This document shows, piece after piece, positions 38,909 to 47,201 of a DNA stretch of 54,409 nucleotides. The DNA comes from Actinomycetes bacterium. GTDB lineage: Bacteria; Actinomycetota; Acidimicrobiia; Acidimicrobiales; Bog-793. The position numbers and the translations under genes are program-made. Numbering within the stretch: the stretch's first letter is position 1; each line of letters starts with the position of its first letter. Location of the stretch: positions 1-54,409 of the forward strand of contig JAKBPI010000012.1 of the NCBI GenBank assembly GCA_021829645.1, read 5' to 3'. A model generated the notes under the pieces. It ran no database searches. It was not told the origin of the DNA and saw only the letters and a program-made list of their open reading frames with translations.

Positions 38909-39586
38909 TCATTTCTTTGTCGTCACATCTTTAATTGCATCTGTGTGGTAAGCAATCAAGGGAAGTACTATGTAGTCAACTAGGTAGGTAGTAAATTCCC
39001 TATCCAGACTTTCGCCTGTGATAATTTGTCTGGTAAAAATGGTCGATAAAATTATGCTGTAAATAAATTGAAAATCAATTTTGTCAGAAATATCTTTTTT
39101 AGCTATACCATGTTCTATTACCTTCGTAATAGGTTGCATACTTACTTCAATGACATTTTTCTTAACTAAAAGTGCCAGCTGAGTATCAACTTGCATAGCT
39201 CTAACGAGACCAGAGACAATAGCCCCATCGGTGTTTACAATTGCGCTGCATAGCTCATTGACCGCTTCAATCATATTCTCACGTAAGTTACCGGTTAAGA
39301 AATCTGATTCGTCAGGTTTATGACACGTATCAGAAAGATGAAGAACCGCTTCCACCACTACCTCTGCCTTGTTTGTCCAGTAACGATAGATCGTTGCTTT
39401 GCCGACTTTTGCCAAAGTCGCAATTCTTTCAATGCTCATCTTGTCGTAACCTACCTCAACTAAAAGCTGCAGACAGGCATCCAGGATCGCTTGATGACTT
39501 TGTTCATTCCTGGGGCGCCCAGCGCGAAAAGAAGTAAATGCACTTGCATGGCCGTTCAAAAGTGAACTCGTCGTCATAGTCATCAC
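38909..39586 (-). CDS. TetR/AcrR-family transcriptional regulator
   Basis: 225 aa. The N-terminal HTH (about 25-72: RNEQSHQAILDACLQLLVEVGYDKMSIERIATLAKVGKATIYRYW) is classical TetR; the C-terminal ligand domain is all-helical and unassigned. The protein is preceded by a perfect palindrome (39618-39642) 32 bases upstream and followed by the exporter gene, so it presumably represses both genes and releases upon binding a drug. Several near-cognate starts exist at the 5' end (MMTMTT). Confidence 0.93.
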   Translation of the reverse strand: MMTMTTSSLLNGHASAFTSFRAGRPRNEQSHQAILDACLQLLVEVGYDKMSIERIATLAKVGKATIYRYWTNKAEVVVEAVLHLSDTCHKPDESDFLTGNLRENMIEAVNELCSAIVNTDGAIVSGLVRAMQVDTQLALLVKKNVIEVSMQPITKVIEHGIAKKDISDKIDFQFIYSIILSTIFTRQIITGESLDREFTTYLVDYIVLPLIAYHTDAIKDVTTKK

Positions 39587-39617
39587 ATCCTCTTGGGGCG
39601 CTAGGAATTGACCTTTT

Positions 39618-39642
39618 ATAATACGATACGGTATCGTATTAT
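39618..39642. promoter_or_regulatory. TetR-type operator palindrome
   Basis: ATAATACGATAC and its exact reverse complement GTATCGTATTAT, separated by one G. The 12-bp arms are perfect. It lies immediately upstream of the tetR-MFS operon and its arms contain -10-like TATTAT/TATAAT sequences, so bound repressor would cover the promoter. Confidence 0.85.
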
Positions 39643-39750
39643 ATTATAGCGACATAATTTCTTTTCCTAGCGTGTCAAAAAAGAATTGGAAAAATTAACT
39701 GGGTATCGCTAGAGATATAGGGGGTTGAACAAGTTCGAGACGAGCTAAAT

Positions 39751-40842
39751 TCAAGCTTCGTCGGTAAAATCATACAATTGGTTTTGCTGATATCCTTCAG
39801 AATCTACAGTTTCTTTGCCGCTACTCTGCATACCATCGTAGCTTGGCTCCTCCGAAACGGATTCCAAATTGACTTTACCGCTTGCTGATTCCACAAGTCT
39901 TTTGTTAGCTTCGCGATGACGTCTTACCAATTCTGAAATATCTTGGCGGCCTATATGGGGCATAGAAGAGTCATTGCGTATAGACGCTATCGGCATTGTC
40001 AAATCTAGCTCATCCTGTACTTTTGGTATGTCATTTTCTGCATGCTCATAGGAATCATCAAAAGATGATTCGGGAACTTCTTCTGCGATATTTTCGGCTC
40101 TGTCTTGATAGGCGACTTTTAATTCCTCGGAAGTAGACTGTCTACCGACAGGAGCAGTACTTCCCACAGGCTGCTGCGCCGAAGGCCGAGGTGGTTCCGG
40201 AGGTGTTTCCGGTACGGCTTTTTGTTCAGTGGCGTTGGCCATTTGCCTATATTTGGCGACGAGACTGGGGGGCAAATTCTCAGCCAGTGTAGATGTGATA
40301 ACATCTCTCAGCTTTAACAGATCAGTCATAGCAAGTTTTTTCTGTTCATGTAAGTAGCTAATTTGAGCAACGGCTTTAGCTCTTTCCTGCTCCAGCTCGT
40401 GCATTTGTCTGTCCTTTACTTCTTTCAGCTGCTCTTCTACTTTCTTGACCCGCTCTTCAGCAAGATTAATTATCTCAGAAGCTGCAGCTTCGGCATCTGA
40501 CTTGAGCTCTTGAACTTCCTGTTCGGCAGATTGTCTTATGGCATAAGCACCTTCCCAAGCCTCTGTCAGAATTCTCTGTATACGCTCTCCTAAAGTATCT
40601 AGGGCGGGAGCTTGAATCGGTCTTTCTTGGCTTTCCAACGTAGCGACTCTTTTATTTAGCTCTCTCAACTGTCCAACCGCCGCTCCAAGGCGCCTTTCCG
40701 CCACAGATGCTTTCTTGAGTGCTTCGTCAAGTCTTCTTTGTTGATCGGCAACATAGCGATCAACCTGCTCAGGGTCATATCCCCGTCGATAAGCATTGAA
40801 GATCGGTGTAGCTTGCTGATCTGCTAACGGCTCTTGCTCCAT
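39751..40842 (-). CDS. DivIVA/Wag31-like coiled-coil protein
   Basis: 363 aa from the ATG at 40842 (AGGA nine bases upstream); a TTG at 40917 would add 25 unrelated residues. Residues about 11-30 (TPIFNAYRRGYDPEQVDRYV) are the DivIVA-domain membrane-targeting segment (F..A.RGYD..QVD.Y); a heptad-rich region extends to about 190, with a Gln/Glu/Lys-rich central coiled coil. The C-terminal half is acidic, Ser/Pro-rich and apparently disordered. Actinobacteria use several DivIVA-domain proteins for polar growth and septum placement; which one this is cannot be told from sequence. It stands alone, divergent from the AIM24 gene. Confidence 0.8.
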   Translation of the reverse strand: MEQEPLADQQATPIFNAYRRGYDPEQVDRYVADQQRRLDEALKKASVAERRLGAAVGQLRELNKRVATLESQERPIQAPALDTLGERIQRILTEAWEGAYAIRQSAEQEVQELKSDAEAAASEIINLAEERVKKVEEQLKEVKDRQMHELEQERAKAVAQISYLHEQKKLAMTDLLKLRDVITSTLAENLPPSLVAKYRQMANATEQKAVPETPPEPPRPSAQQPVGSTAPVGRQSTSEELKVAYQDRAENIAEEVPESSFDDSYEHAENDIPKVQDELDLTMPIASIRNDSSMPHIGRQDISELVRRHREANKRLVESASGKVNLESVSEEPSYDGMQSSGKETVDSEGYQQNQLYDFTDEA

Positions 40843-41230
40843 GTCATTCCATCCTGTAAAACTACCAATATTTGCTTTTATTCTATAGATAAATCTGTCT
40901 TCACAAATAGTAGTCAAGAATTAGGCAAAAGTCGCGGATACTCAAGGCTGTTTTTACTTATTTTTTCTTTTATCCACACCGGTATCATTTACTTTCTCCA
41001 AACGCTTACATAGAAATTTGCCTATGATGAAAATAAAAAATACCTCCCTCAATGTTTGTACTCAAATTACAAATATATTTTCTTTTGACCATCTGTCCGC
41101 CCAACAAAGCAGAAGCGATATAAGGAAAAGTGAAAAATCACTGGACACTAAGTCAAGTATGTCATAGAATTCCATTTTGCTATTTGCAGTCCAATTTATA
41201 CTTAGTGTTTTTACGTTATAAGGAGCGTTT
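40843..41230. other. Divergent promoter region between DivIVA-like and AIM24-family genes
   Basis: About 390 AT-rich bases with no gene. On the plus strand TATACT (41197-41202) is a plausible -10 for the AIM24-family gene, followed by AAGGAG and an ATG at 41231. Nothing else structured was seen. Confidence 0.4.
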
Positions 41231-41992
41231 ATGGAGACCGAAATTAAAGGTACGACAATGCAGATATTGGAAGTCACACTGAACCCCGGAGAATCAGTTA
41301 TCTCCACCCACGGTGAACTTTCCTGGATGACTCCCAATATATCCATGTCACAAACTACAGCCACCGGAAAAGACAAAGGGTTTGCCGCTACACTCAAGCG
41401 TGCTGTAGCTGGCGGAGGACTGCTCGTCACGCGTTATGAGGCCCAGTCAGCTCAAGGTAAAGTCGCATTTGCCGCAAAACAGCCGGGGAAAATTCTTGAG
41501 TTGTCGGTAACTCCCGGTCAGGGCTATCTGGTACACCGTAAAGGCTGGCTTTGCGGAACCCCCGGAATTGTATGTGGAATTGGGTTTCAGCAGAGCATAC
41601 GCGGCGGTCTATGGGGCGGCGAGGGATTTATCTTTGAAAAGATGGAAGGCGAAGGAACTTTCTTTTTAGAGCTTTCCGGTGAAATCGTTGCCTATGATCT
41701 GACTGCGGGTCAAAGTCTACTGGTACACCCCGGTCATATCGGTGCCATAACACAGGAAGTAAATTTTCAGATTACACAAATTCCGGGAATAGCAAATAAG
41801 CTATTCGGTCAAGACGGATTTCATTTGGTAAACTTGACAGGACCCGGCAAAGTACTTTTACAAAGCATGCCCATCGTCAATCTGGCAGAAGCTATCGCAC
41901 CTTATCTTACTCAAAGTACAGGAAATGTCACCTCAGCAACCGCAGCAGGCGGATTTAGTGGGGTTCTGGGTGGAATTCTGGGAAGTAGTTAG
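41231..41992 (+). CDS. AIM24-family (TIGR00266-like) protein
   Basis: 253 aa with the beta-rich repeats of the AIM24 fold: VTLNPGESVISTHGELSWMTPNI (14-36), GGGLLVTRYEA (61-71), FIFEKMEGEGTFFLELSGEI (133-152), PGHIGAITQEVNFQI (172-186). AIM24 proteins are widespread in bacteria and mitochondria; the bacterial role is unclear. It starts 28 bases after a TATACT box and lies upstream of tldD/tldE on the same strand; a shared role with the peptidase pair is possible but unproven. No signal peptide. Confidence 0.9.
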   Translation: METEIKGTTMQILEVTLNPGESVISTHGELSWMTPNISMSQTTATGKDKGFAATLKRAVAGGGLLVTRYEAQSAQGKVAFAAKQPGKILELSVTPGQGYLVHRKGWLCGTPGIVCGIGFQQSIRGGLWGGEGFIFEKMEGEGTFFLELSGEIVAYDLTAGQSLLVHPGHIGAITQEVNFQITQIPGIANKLFGQDGFHLVNLTGPGKVLLQSMPIVNLAEAIAPYLTQSTGNVTSATAAGGFSGVLGGILGSS

Positions 41993-42173
41993 TTCTAACG
42001 ACGCTCCTTGACATTCCCAAACCTGCATCCGGCAAAAACTCCTGGGTTCTTTTCATGAAACTCGCTATCGCAAAAATCATTGTCGATACTTCGATAATGG
42101 ACATAAAAATAAAGTTTTTAGATAAACTTAAACGGCAGTAGCGAATGAGGGCGTACATGAAAAGTGAGGAATT

Positions 42174-43592
42174 GTGACTCTGACAGAAAATGACCTATTG
42201 ATCCCTACTGACGTCCTTGAAAGGGTTTTATCAAGGGCGTCTGTGAAGGGGGCAGAATTCGCTGAAATTTTTGTGGAAGATCGTCAGGGCTCCTCAATCG
42301 CCTTAGACAATAAAAAAATTGAAGAACTTTCCTCTGGTCATGACCAAGGTGCAGGTATAAGAGTCGTAGTTGGAGATATAACTGGCTACGCTCACACTCA
42401 AGATCTGTCTGAAAACGGCCTCTTAGAAGCAGCAGAAGCTGCAGCGGCCGTTGCCAAAGAGCGGACACATGGAAATAAAACGATTTCAATGGACGCCAAA
42501 AAGCACATCTTTGGCGAGACAGCGGCAAAGATACACCCGACAGCCGTGGGTAAAAAAGATAAAGTTGCTCTACTCTTGGCAGCCGATGATGCCTCAAGAT
42601 CGGCTTCTGGGCAGATAGCTCAAGTCCAGATAGGCTACGGTGATTCTCGGCGAAGGATTCTAGTGGCGAACTCAGACGGTCTTTTGGCCACTGATGACCA
42701 AATAAGAACAAGGATTTCAGTTTTCTGCGTAGCCCTGGGAGACGGTGGATTACAAACAGGCTACGAAACGCTTGCATTGGGCGCAGGTTTTGAAATTTTT
42801 GACGAATTCTCGATAGCCGAAGTAGCCAAAGAAGCTTCCCGCATAGCGCTTTCAAAGCTCAACGCCAAGCCTGCCCCGTCCGGAATCTTACCGGTAGTCA
42901 TAAAAAGCGGAACCGGTGGTATTTTGTTCCATGAGGCCTGCGGACATGGCCTTGAGGCCGACCACATTTTAAAGGATAGCTCGGTATATACCAACAGAGT
43001 CGGTGAAACAGTTGCGAACCCCAAAGTCACACTGATTGATGACGGTACTCTCACAAGAGGGTGGGGCACTTCAACAATAGATGACGAAGGACACACAGTT
43101 CAAAGTAACGTATTGATTAAAGACGGCGTTCTGACCGACTATATGTGGGATTATCTGAGGGCACGAAAAGAAAAAAGGGCTTCTTCCGGGAACGGGCGCA
43201 GACAAAGTTACCAATATTTGCCCATGGTGCGAATGACCAATACCTACCTGATAAACGGTGAAGACAACAAGGATGCCATCATAGCCGATACGAAATACGG
43301 AGTATACGTCTCCAAACTCGGAGGTGGGCAGGTTAACACGGCAACGGGTGACTTCGTCTTTGGGATGACGGAAGCTTACTTGATCGAAAACGGTCGCATA
43401 ACCGAACCTTTACGCGATGCCAATCTGATAGGTAACGGACCGGAAGTATTGCAAAATATAGATGCCGTAGCCGACGATTTTGACGTTTGCCCTGGTACAT
43501 GTGGCAAAGATGGACAAAGTGTGCCGGTTGGTTGCGGACAGCCTACACTAAGAATTTCACAGGTGACAGTTGGAGGAACAGCCGGTGCCTGA
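42174..43592 (+). CDS. tldD: TldD metalloprotease subunit
   Basis: 472 aa, GTG start with GAGG upstream. The zinc site is HEACGHGLE (H253, E254, H258). TldD is the catalytic partner of the TldD/TldE heterodimer, which degrades unfolded or modified peptides, including some antibiotic peptide precursors. Length is normal and the C-terminal VPVGCGQPTLRIS motif is present. tldE follows with an 8-base overlap. Confidence 0.97.
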   Translation: MTLTENDLLIPTDVLERVLSRASVKGAEFAEIFVEDRQGSSIALDNKKIEELSSGHDQGAGIRVVVGDITGYAHTQDLSENGLLEAAEAAAAVAKERTHGNKTISMDAKKHIFGETAAKIHPTAVGKKDKVALLLAADDASRSASGQIAQVQIGYGDSRRRILVANSDGLLATDDQIRTRISVFCVALGDGGLQTGYETLALGAGFEIFDEFSIAEVAKEASRIALSKLNAKPAPSGILPVVIKSGTGGILFHEACGHGLEADHILKDSSVYTNRVGETVANPKVTLIDDGTLTRGWGTSTIDDEGHTVQSNVLIKDGVLTDYMWDYLRARKEKRASSGNGRRQSYQYLPMVRMTNTYLINGEDNKDAIIADTKYGVYVSKLGGGQVNTATGDFVFGMTEAYLIENGRITEPLRDANLIGNGPEVLQNIDAVADDFDVCPGTCGKDGQSVPVGCGQPTLRISQVTVGGTAGA

Positions 43593-44928
43593 TTTGATGA
43601 ATATAGCCGAAAAAATTGCCGCTGACGCCAACGGTGACGAGCAGATAGAGGCTTTTGTAGCTTGGGGTGCTTCCACCGAGGCAAGAGCGTATAAGGGCGA
43701 GGTGGAATCGCTTGCCGCTGCAGAGTCAGCCGGCATAGGAGTAAGAGTTATCTCTTCTCATCGCCAAGGATTTGCCTACGTGGGCAGTCTCTCAGAAGAA
43801 GCAGCGCGAGAAGCTTTGGCCCAAGCTAGAGATAATGCGTTATTCGCCACCCCCGATGAGGCGGTCGGATTGGCAGAGCCTGACGGTATCAGCCCACAAG
43901 AAATCAACCTATGGCGAGATAATTTGTTACACACGCCGACAGAGACAAAAATCAACTTAGCGATTGAACTAGATAACGCCTGCCGTAAAGCTGACACCAG
44001 GATAAGACAGGTAACGAGTAGTGACTACGGTGACTCCGCCGGAGAGGTCGCCATTTGCAGCTCCCTCGGCATCAAAGCATATGCCAGGGAAAGCGTCTGT
44101 TATATCTCAACTGACGTACTTGTTGGAGAACAAGATGACACTATGAGCGGCTCCGGATACAGTGTGGGACGAGAAGTTGACGACTTGATATTGGAAAAGG
44201 CCGTAAATGATGCCGTCGTTCGCTCTACAAGACTACTGGGCGCCAAAAAGCAAAAATCCGCCCAACTGGCGGTAGTCCTAGATAAAAGAGTGACAGCCAC
44301 TCTTATCTCGATACTTGCCGGCACCCTCTCCGGCGAAGAAGTGGTAAAACAGAGATCCCTCTTTGCCGAGCGACTCGGTGACCAAGTGGGAATCGAATCT
44401 TTTACCCTAATTGAAGACCCTACCAACATCTCGGCTTTCGGAGCCTCGGCTTTCGATGCAGAGGGTCTGGCCAGCAGAAAATTGACTCTTATCGACCGGG
44501 GTAAGCTGTCAGGCTTTCTCTACGATACTTACTCGGCACGCTTAGCAGGTACGCAGTCCAGTGCTTCTGCCGTTAGAGCCGGTTACAAATCTACCCCTTC
44601 TGTTGGCGCAAAAGCACTTTTCCTTTTGCCCGGCGAGTTGAGCGAGACTCAGATTATAGAAAAGGTAGGAAATGGCTTTTATGTTCAAGAAATTAGCGGC
44701 GTTCATTCAGGAGTAAATCCGATCAGCGGAGATTTTTCTGTGGGAGCAGAAGGTCTTATGATACGAAATGGCCAGCTAACTGATGCCGTTAAAGAGGTGA
44801 CCATTGCTTCAACTATTCAGAAAATGTTACAAGAAATTCTCTATATAGGCAATGACACAGAGTGGCTTCCATCCTCAGCCGCAGGAGTGACCTTGGCTAT
44901 CGGCGACATGTCACTAAGCGGTAGTTAA
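43585..44928 (+). CDS. tldE: TldE/PmbA metalloprotease partner
   Basis: 447 aa from the GTG at 43585, which has GGAGG eight bases upstream and overlaps the tldD stop by 8 bases; the ATG at 43597 is too far from that site and the TTG at 43570 precedes it. No HExxxH motif, as expected for TldE, which completes the active heterodimer with TldD. Family features: GVRVISSHRQGFAYVG (about 45-60), EGLASRKLTLIDRGKLSGFLYDTYSA (about 295-320), and the GVNPISGDFSVGAEGLMIRNG block (about 380-400). Confidence 0.96.
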   Translation: MPDLMNIAEKIAADANGDEQIEAFVAWGASTEARAYKGEVESLAAAESAGIGVRVISSHRQGFAYVGSLSEEAAREALAQARDNALFATPDEAVGLAEPDGISPQEINLWRDNLLHTPTETKINLAIELDNACRKADTRIRQVTSSDYGDSAGEVAICSSLGIKAYARESVCYISTDVLVGEQDDTMSGSGYSVGREVDDLILEKAVNDAVVRSTRLLGAKKQKSAQLAVVLDKRVTATLISILAGTLSGEEVVKQRSLFAERLGDQVGIESFTLIEDPTNISAFGASAFDAEGLASRKLTLIDRGKLSGFLYDTYSARLAGTQSSASAVRAGYKSTPSVGAKALFLLPGELSETQIIEKVGNGFYVQEISGVHSGVNPISGDFSVGAEGLMIRNGQLTDAVKEVTIASTIQKMLQEILYIGNDTEWLPSSAAGVTLAIGDMSLSGS

Positions 44929-44960
44929 GCGATCCGGTATAATGCCTAAAAAATTACAGG

Positions 44961-45311
44961 CTAGGCAACCTGTGTGGTGCTTGCTGCCGGCTTTTCCGTT
45001 TGTTTTACAGAGATAGTCTCACTACCGGAAGGCTTAGCTGTTGTATCAGTCTTGGAAGCCGTATCCTCGGTTTTAGCAGTTTCAGTTTTTGTTTCCGCAG
45101 GAGCTGCTTTGGTAACTTGTGGTGTGCCCGAAGAAGAACGCGAATCTGTCTTGTAAAAACCACTACCTTTGAAAACAATTCCTACACTGCCAAAAACCTT
45201 ACGCAGAGTACCTCCGCATAGCTCGCACGTACTTAAGGCGGGGTCGGTAAAAGACTGTACGACTTCCAGATGCTGTCCGCAATCACGACAAACGTATTCA
45301 TATGTTGGCAC
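44961..45311 (-). CDS. ruc: FmdB/Ruc-like zinc-ribbon protein with disordered C-terminus
   Basis: 116 aa from the GTG at 45311 (AGGAG six bases upstream; a longer frame to 45329 is not supported). Residues 1-45 are an FmdB-family zinc ribbon with C8-x2-C11 and C29-x2-C32 (VCRDCG, TCELCG). Residues about 55-116 are Thr/Ala/Lys/Glu/Ser-rich and look disordered. This matches Ruc (M. tuberculosis Rv0991c), a small chaperone whose zinc cysteines oxidise to activate it and which works with the Hsp70 system; as I recall its gene is HrcA-controlled. A CIRCE box 64 bases upstream supports that here. It could also be a generic FmdB protein of unknown role. Confidence 0.85.
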   Translation of the reverse strand: MPTYEYVCRDCGQHLEVVQSFTDPALSTCELCGGTLRKVFGSVGIVFKGSGFYKTDSRSSSGTPQVTKAAPAETKTETAKTEDTASKTDTTAKPSGSETISVKQTEKPAASTTQVA

Positions 45312-45375
45312 TTTAGTCTCCTTTGTCAAGAGGACAATAACAACTTTTCGAGACGAAACTTTATTTATAGTATAT

Positions 45376-45402
45376 CTGGCACTCTCTTATTTTGAGTGCC
45401 AA
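45376..45402. promoter_or_regulatory. CIRCE element (HrcA operator) upstream of the Ruc-like gene
   Basis: CTGGCACTC, 9 bases, GAGTGCCAA: the inverted repeat has 8 exact pairs (TGGCACTC/GAGTGCCA) with the canonical 9-base spacer and the actinobacterial GGCACTC core. It lies 64 bases ahead of the Ruc-like start on the minus strand, in the position of a promoter; TATACT/TATAAA boxes lie between. moaC starts 91 bases away on the other strand and might also be affected. Confidence 0.88.
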
Positions 45403-45493
45403 GTAAGATAAAATATGGTCTCTTCCGCCGTAAAAAGTTGCGAAATTATCTTACGGGCAATTTATCAGCACATTTAAAGCGTACAATTAAAGA

Positions 45494-46000
45494 ATGGCCG
45501 AAACAAATCTTACCAAACTTGATCCGCTGGGCAGAGTCAGGATGTTTGAGTCAAATGTCAGAGAGCCCAGTCATCGAAGAGCGCGTGCCAAATGCAAAGT
45601 CTCCATGTTGCCAGAAACGACAGTGGGCGTAATAAGTAACTCTATAACCAAAGGAGACGTTCTCAGTACGGCACGCATAGCCGGTATTCAAGCTGCGAAA
45701 AAAACCGCTGATCTGATACCTTTGTGCCATCCTTTGTTGGTGGGCAATGTTTACGTCAACTTCACTATAGGCGACGACTTTGTTGAGGTAGAGTCCCAAG
45801 TGGAGACTTTTGACAGAACCGGCGTTGAGATGGAAGCCATGACCGCATGTTCAGTAGCCGCCCTTACCATATACGATATGTGTAAATCCATAGACAGAAC
45901 GATGTCGATAGGGGAATTATGTCTCTGGGAAAAAACAGGCGGAAGCGCCGGCAATTGGAGAAGAAACGATTCCCCGCTGCACGAACTCCCTGGCGACTGA
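45494..46000 (+). CDS. moaC: Cyclic pyranopterin monophosphate synthase MoaC
   Basis: 168 aa. MoaC completes the first step of molybdenum cofactor synthesis, turning the MoaA product into cyclic pyranopterin monophosphate. LIPLCHPLLVGNV, the ETFDRTGVEMEAMTACSVAALTIYDMCKSIDR block and the catalytic Lys/Asp (K in MCKSIDR) are intact. Normal length. No other mo gene is in the window. In mycobacteria the related neighbourhood holds moeA1, ruc and a SepX homologue, so the location is not surprising. Confidence 0.96.
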   Translation: MAETNLTKLDPLGRVRMFESNVREPSHRRARAKCKVSMLPETTVGVISNSITKGDVLSTARIAGIQAAKKTADLIPLCHPLLVGNVYVNFTIGDDFVEVESQVETFDRTGVEMEAMTACSVAALTIYDMCKSIDRTMSIGELCLWEKTGGSAGNWRRNDSPLHELPGD

Positions 46001-46090
46001 AGACTGTGAAACCAAGCCGATCAACGGTAAATAATTTTTTACTTTTTGGTTAACTATCCAACACGAAGATGACTTCTTAGAGTATCTTTG

Positions 46091-46109
46091 TTATGACTGG
46101 TTGTCATAA
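46091..46109. repeat. 7-bp palindrome upstream of the SepX-like gene
   Basis: TTATGAC, TGGTT, GTCATAA: perfect arms with a 5-base centre, ending 24 bases before the ATG at 46134 and containing a CATAAT -10-like sequence. It could be an operator or a hairpin in the 5' leader. Confidence 0.5.
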
Positions 46110-46133
46110 TGATATCGCAGGAGGTGGCCTAAG

Positions 46134-46835
46134 ATGCAATTGATACTCCTTCTTCTGGTGGTATGGACCATAGCGCTGGCACCGTATATATGGAAAAAGG
46201 TCAACCAGTTTCGTATTGATTCGGAAATAGGCAAGTTTGGATCGTCTATTAGCCTGATTGCCAATCACGGTTATGATATAAGTAACCACAATTTTTCCGT
46301 TTATCCGGACTCTCCTGACGCCCATCAAGGGAATTCCCACAAAGTGCATCCGGAAAGCAATCTATTTTATTTACCCGGCTACGAATACCTGCAGTACAAT
46401 ACCTCGGCAGCCAAACAAATGACAGACACGCCGCTTACCGGTCTTTATGGTCGCAAACACTCACAGGTAAATACAAGACATCGACAGAATAGAAAAGTTG
46501 CTATACGCAAGCGCAACCTGAAAATATTGTTGGTCTCCGTTTTGTTCACACTGACATTTGGGGCTATCCCTGTTTTCAATTTCTTGTGGTATATTTGCAT
46601 ACTATGTGTGATCTCCACAGCAGCATATATTGGAGTTTTATACTATCTAAACAACAACCGGTCCAATACAAGTGTTAACAGACACAGTAATCTAACCCCC
46701 AAGAGTCAGGTAATTCCTTCCAATAGGGCAAATGGTCGTAGCGAGTCTCAAGCACTCTTTGTACAGGAGCTGAAAAGAAAGCCGTCATTTGTTATCGTAG
46801 ACGACCCCGAAATAAGAAGGCGCGCCCTTCCCTAG
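46134..46835 (+). CDS. Three-helix membrane protein, candidate SepX/GlpR-family septum protein
   Basis: 233 aa. One helix at the extreme N-terminus (about 2-20, LILLLLVVWTIALAPYIW), a long hydrophilic loop with a basic end (NRKVAIRKRN), two more helices at about 129-149 and 150-172, then a polar tail. An N-terminal helix ending in a basic 'W.k' stretch, and a pair of central helices behind an Arg-rich stretch, is the layout I recall for actinobacterial SepX/GlpR (M. tuberculosis Rv0996), which stabilises FtsZ-based division. Neighbours moaC and the Ruc-like gene fit the mycobacterial locus. Sequence conservation is not strong enough to be certain. GGAGG site before ATG. Confidence 0.6.
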   Translation: MQLILLLLVVWTIALAPYIWKKVNQFRIDSEIGKFGSSISLIANHGYDISNHNFSVYPDSPDAHQGNSHKVHPESNLFYLPGYEYLQYNTSAAKQMTDTPLTGLYGRKHSQVNTRHRQNRKVAIRKRNLKILLVSVLFTLTFGAIPVFNFLWYICILCVISTAAYIGVLYYLNNNRSNTSVNRHSNLTPKSQVIPSNRANGRSESQALFVQELKRKPSFVIVDDPEIRRRALP

Positions 46836-46859
46836 CAACTGACTTTTTTGGTTGCAATG

Positions 46860-47201
46860 CTATATGATCTTCATAAAGCGGTCTATTACTTCCATCAGCT
46901 CTTGTTGCTTAATATCGGCGTCTTGCTTATCTTTGGAATCTATAGCTTCCCTGACGCAATGACTAATGTGCTCATCAACGACACTTACGGCTACCCTGTC
47001 TAAAGCTGTCCTGACAGCTGCAATCTGGTTCAATATGTCGATACAGTATTTATTCTCTTCGATCATTTTTTCTATACCACGAGTTTGCCCTTCTATACGG
47101 CGCATTCGGTTGAGTAGAGCTACTTTACTTCGCGCATAACCGGGCGATACGTCGGTGTGTGCTTGATCAATAGCTGTCGAAGTTTGAATGTCTTTATCCA
47201 C
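46860..47201 (-). CDS. csoR: CsoR-type copper-sensing repressor
   Basis: 113 aa all-helical DUF156 regulator. The Cu(I) ligands C53, H78 and C82 (YCIDI, DEHISHC) form the C-x24-H-x3-C pattern of copper-responsive CsoR rather than the formaldehyde or persulfide sensors. The basic RMRRIEGQTRG helix is a DNA-contact signature. GTG start overlaps the copA stop by 8 bases, so it is the last gene of copZ-copA-csoR and should repress the operon until copper binds. Confidence 0.93.
   Translation of the reverse strand: MDKDIQTSTAIDQAHTDVSPGYARSKVALLNRMRRIEGQTRGIEKMIEENKYCIDILNQIAAVRTALDRVAVSVVDEHISHCVREAIDSKDKQDADIKQQELMEVIDRFMKII

Noticed and set aside
45396-45632. Alternative-frame ORF overlapping the moaC start
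   Set aside because: It is in a different frame from moaC, matches no family and runs over the CIRCE box; a shadow of the real gene.
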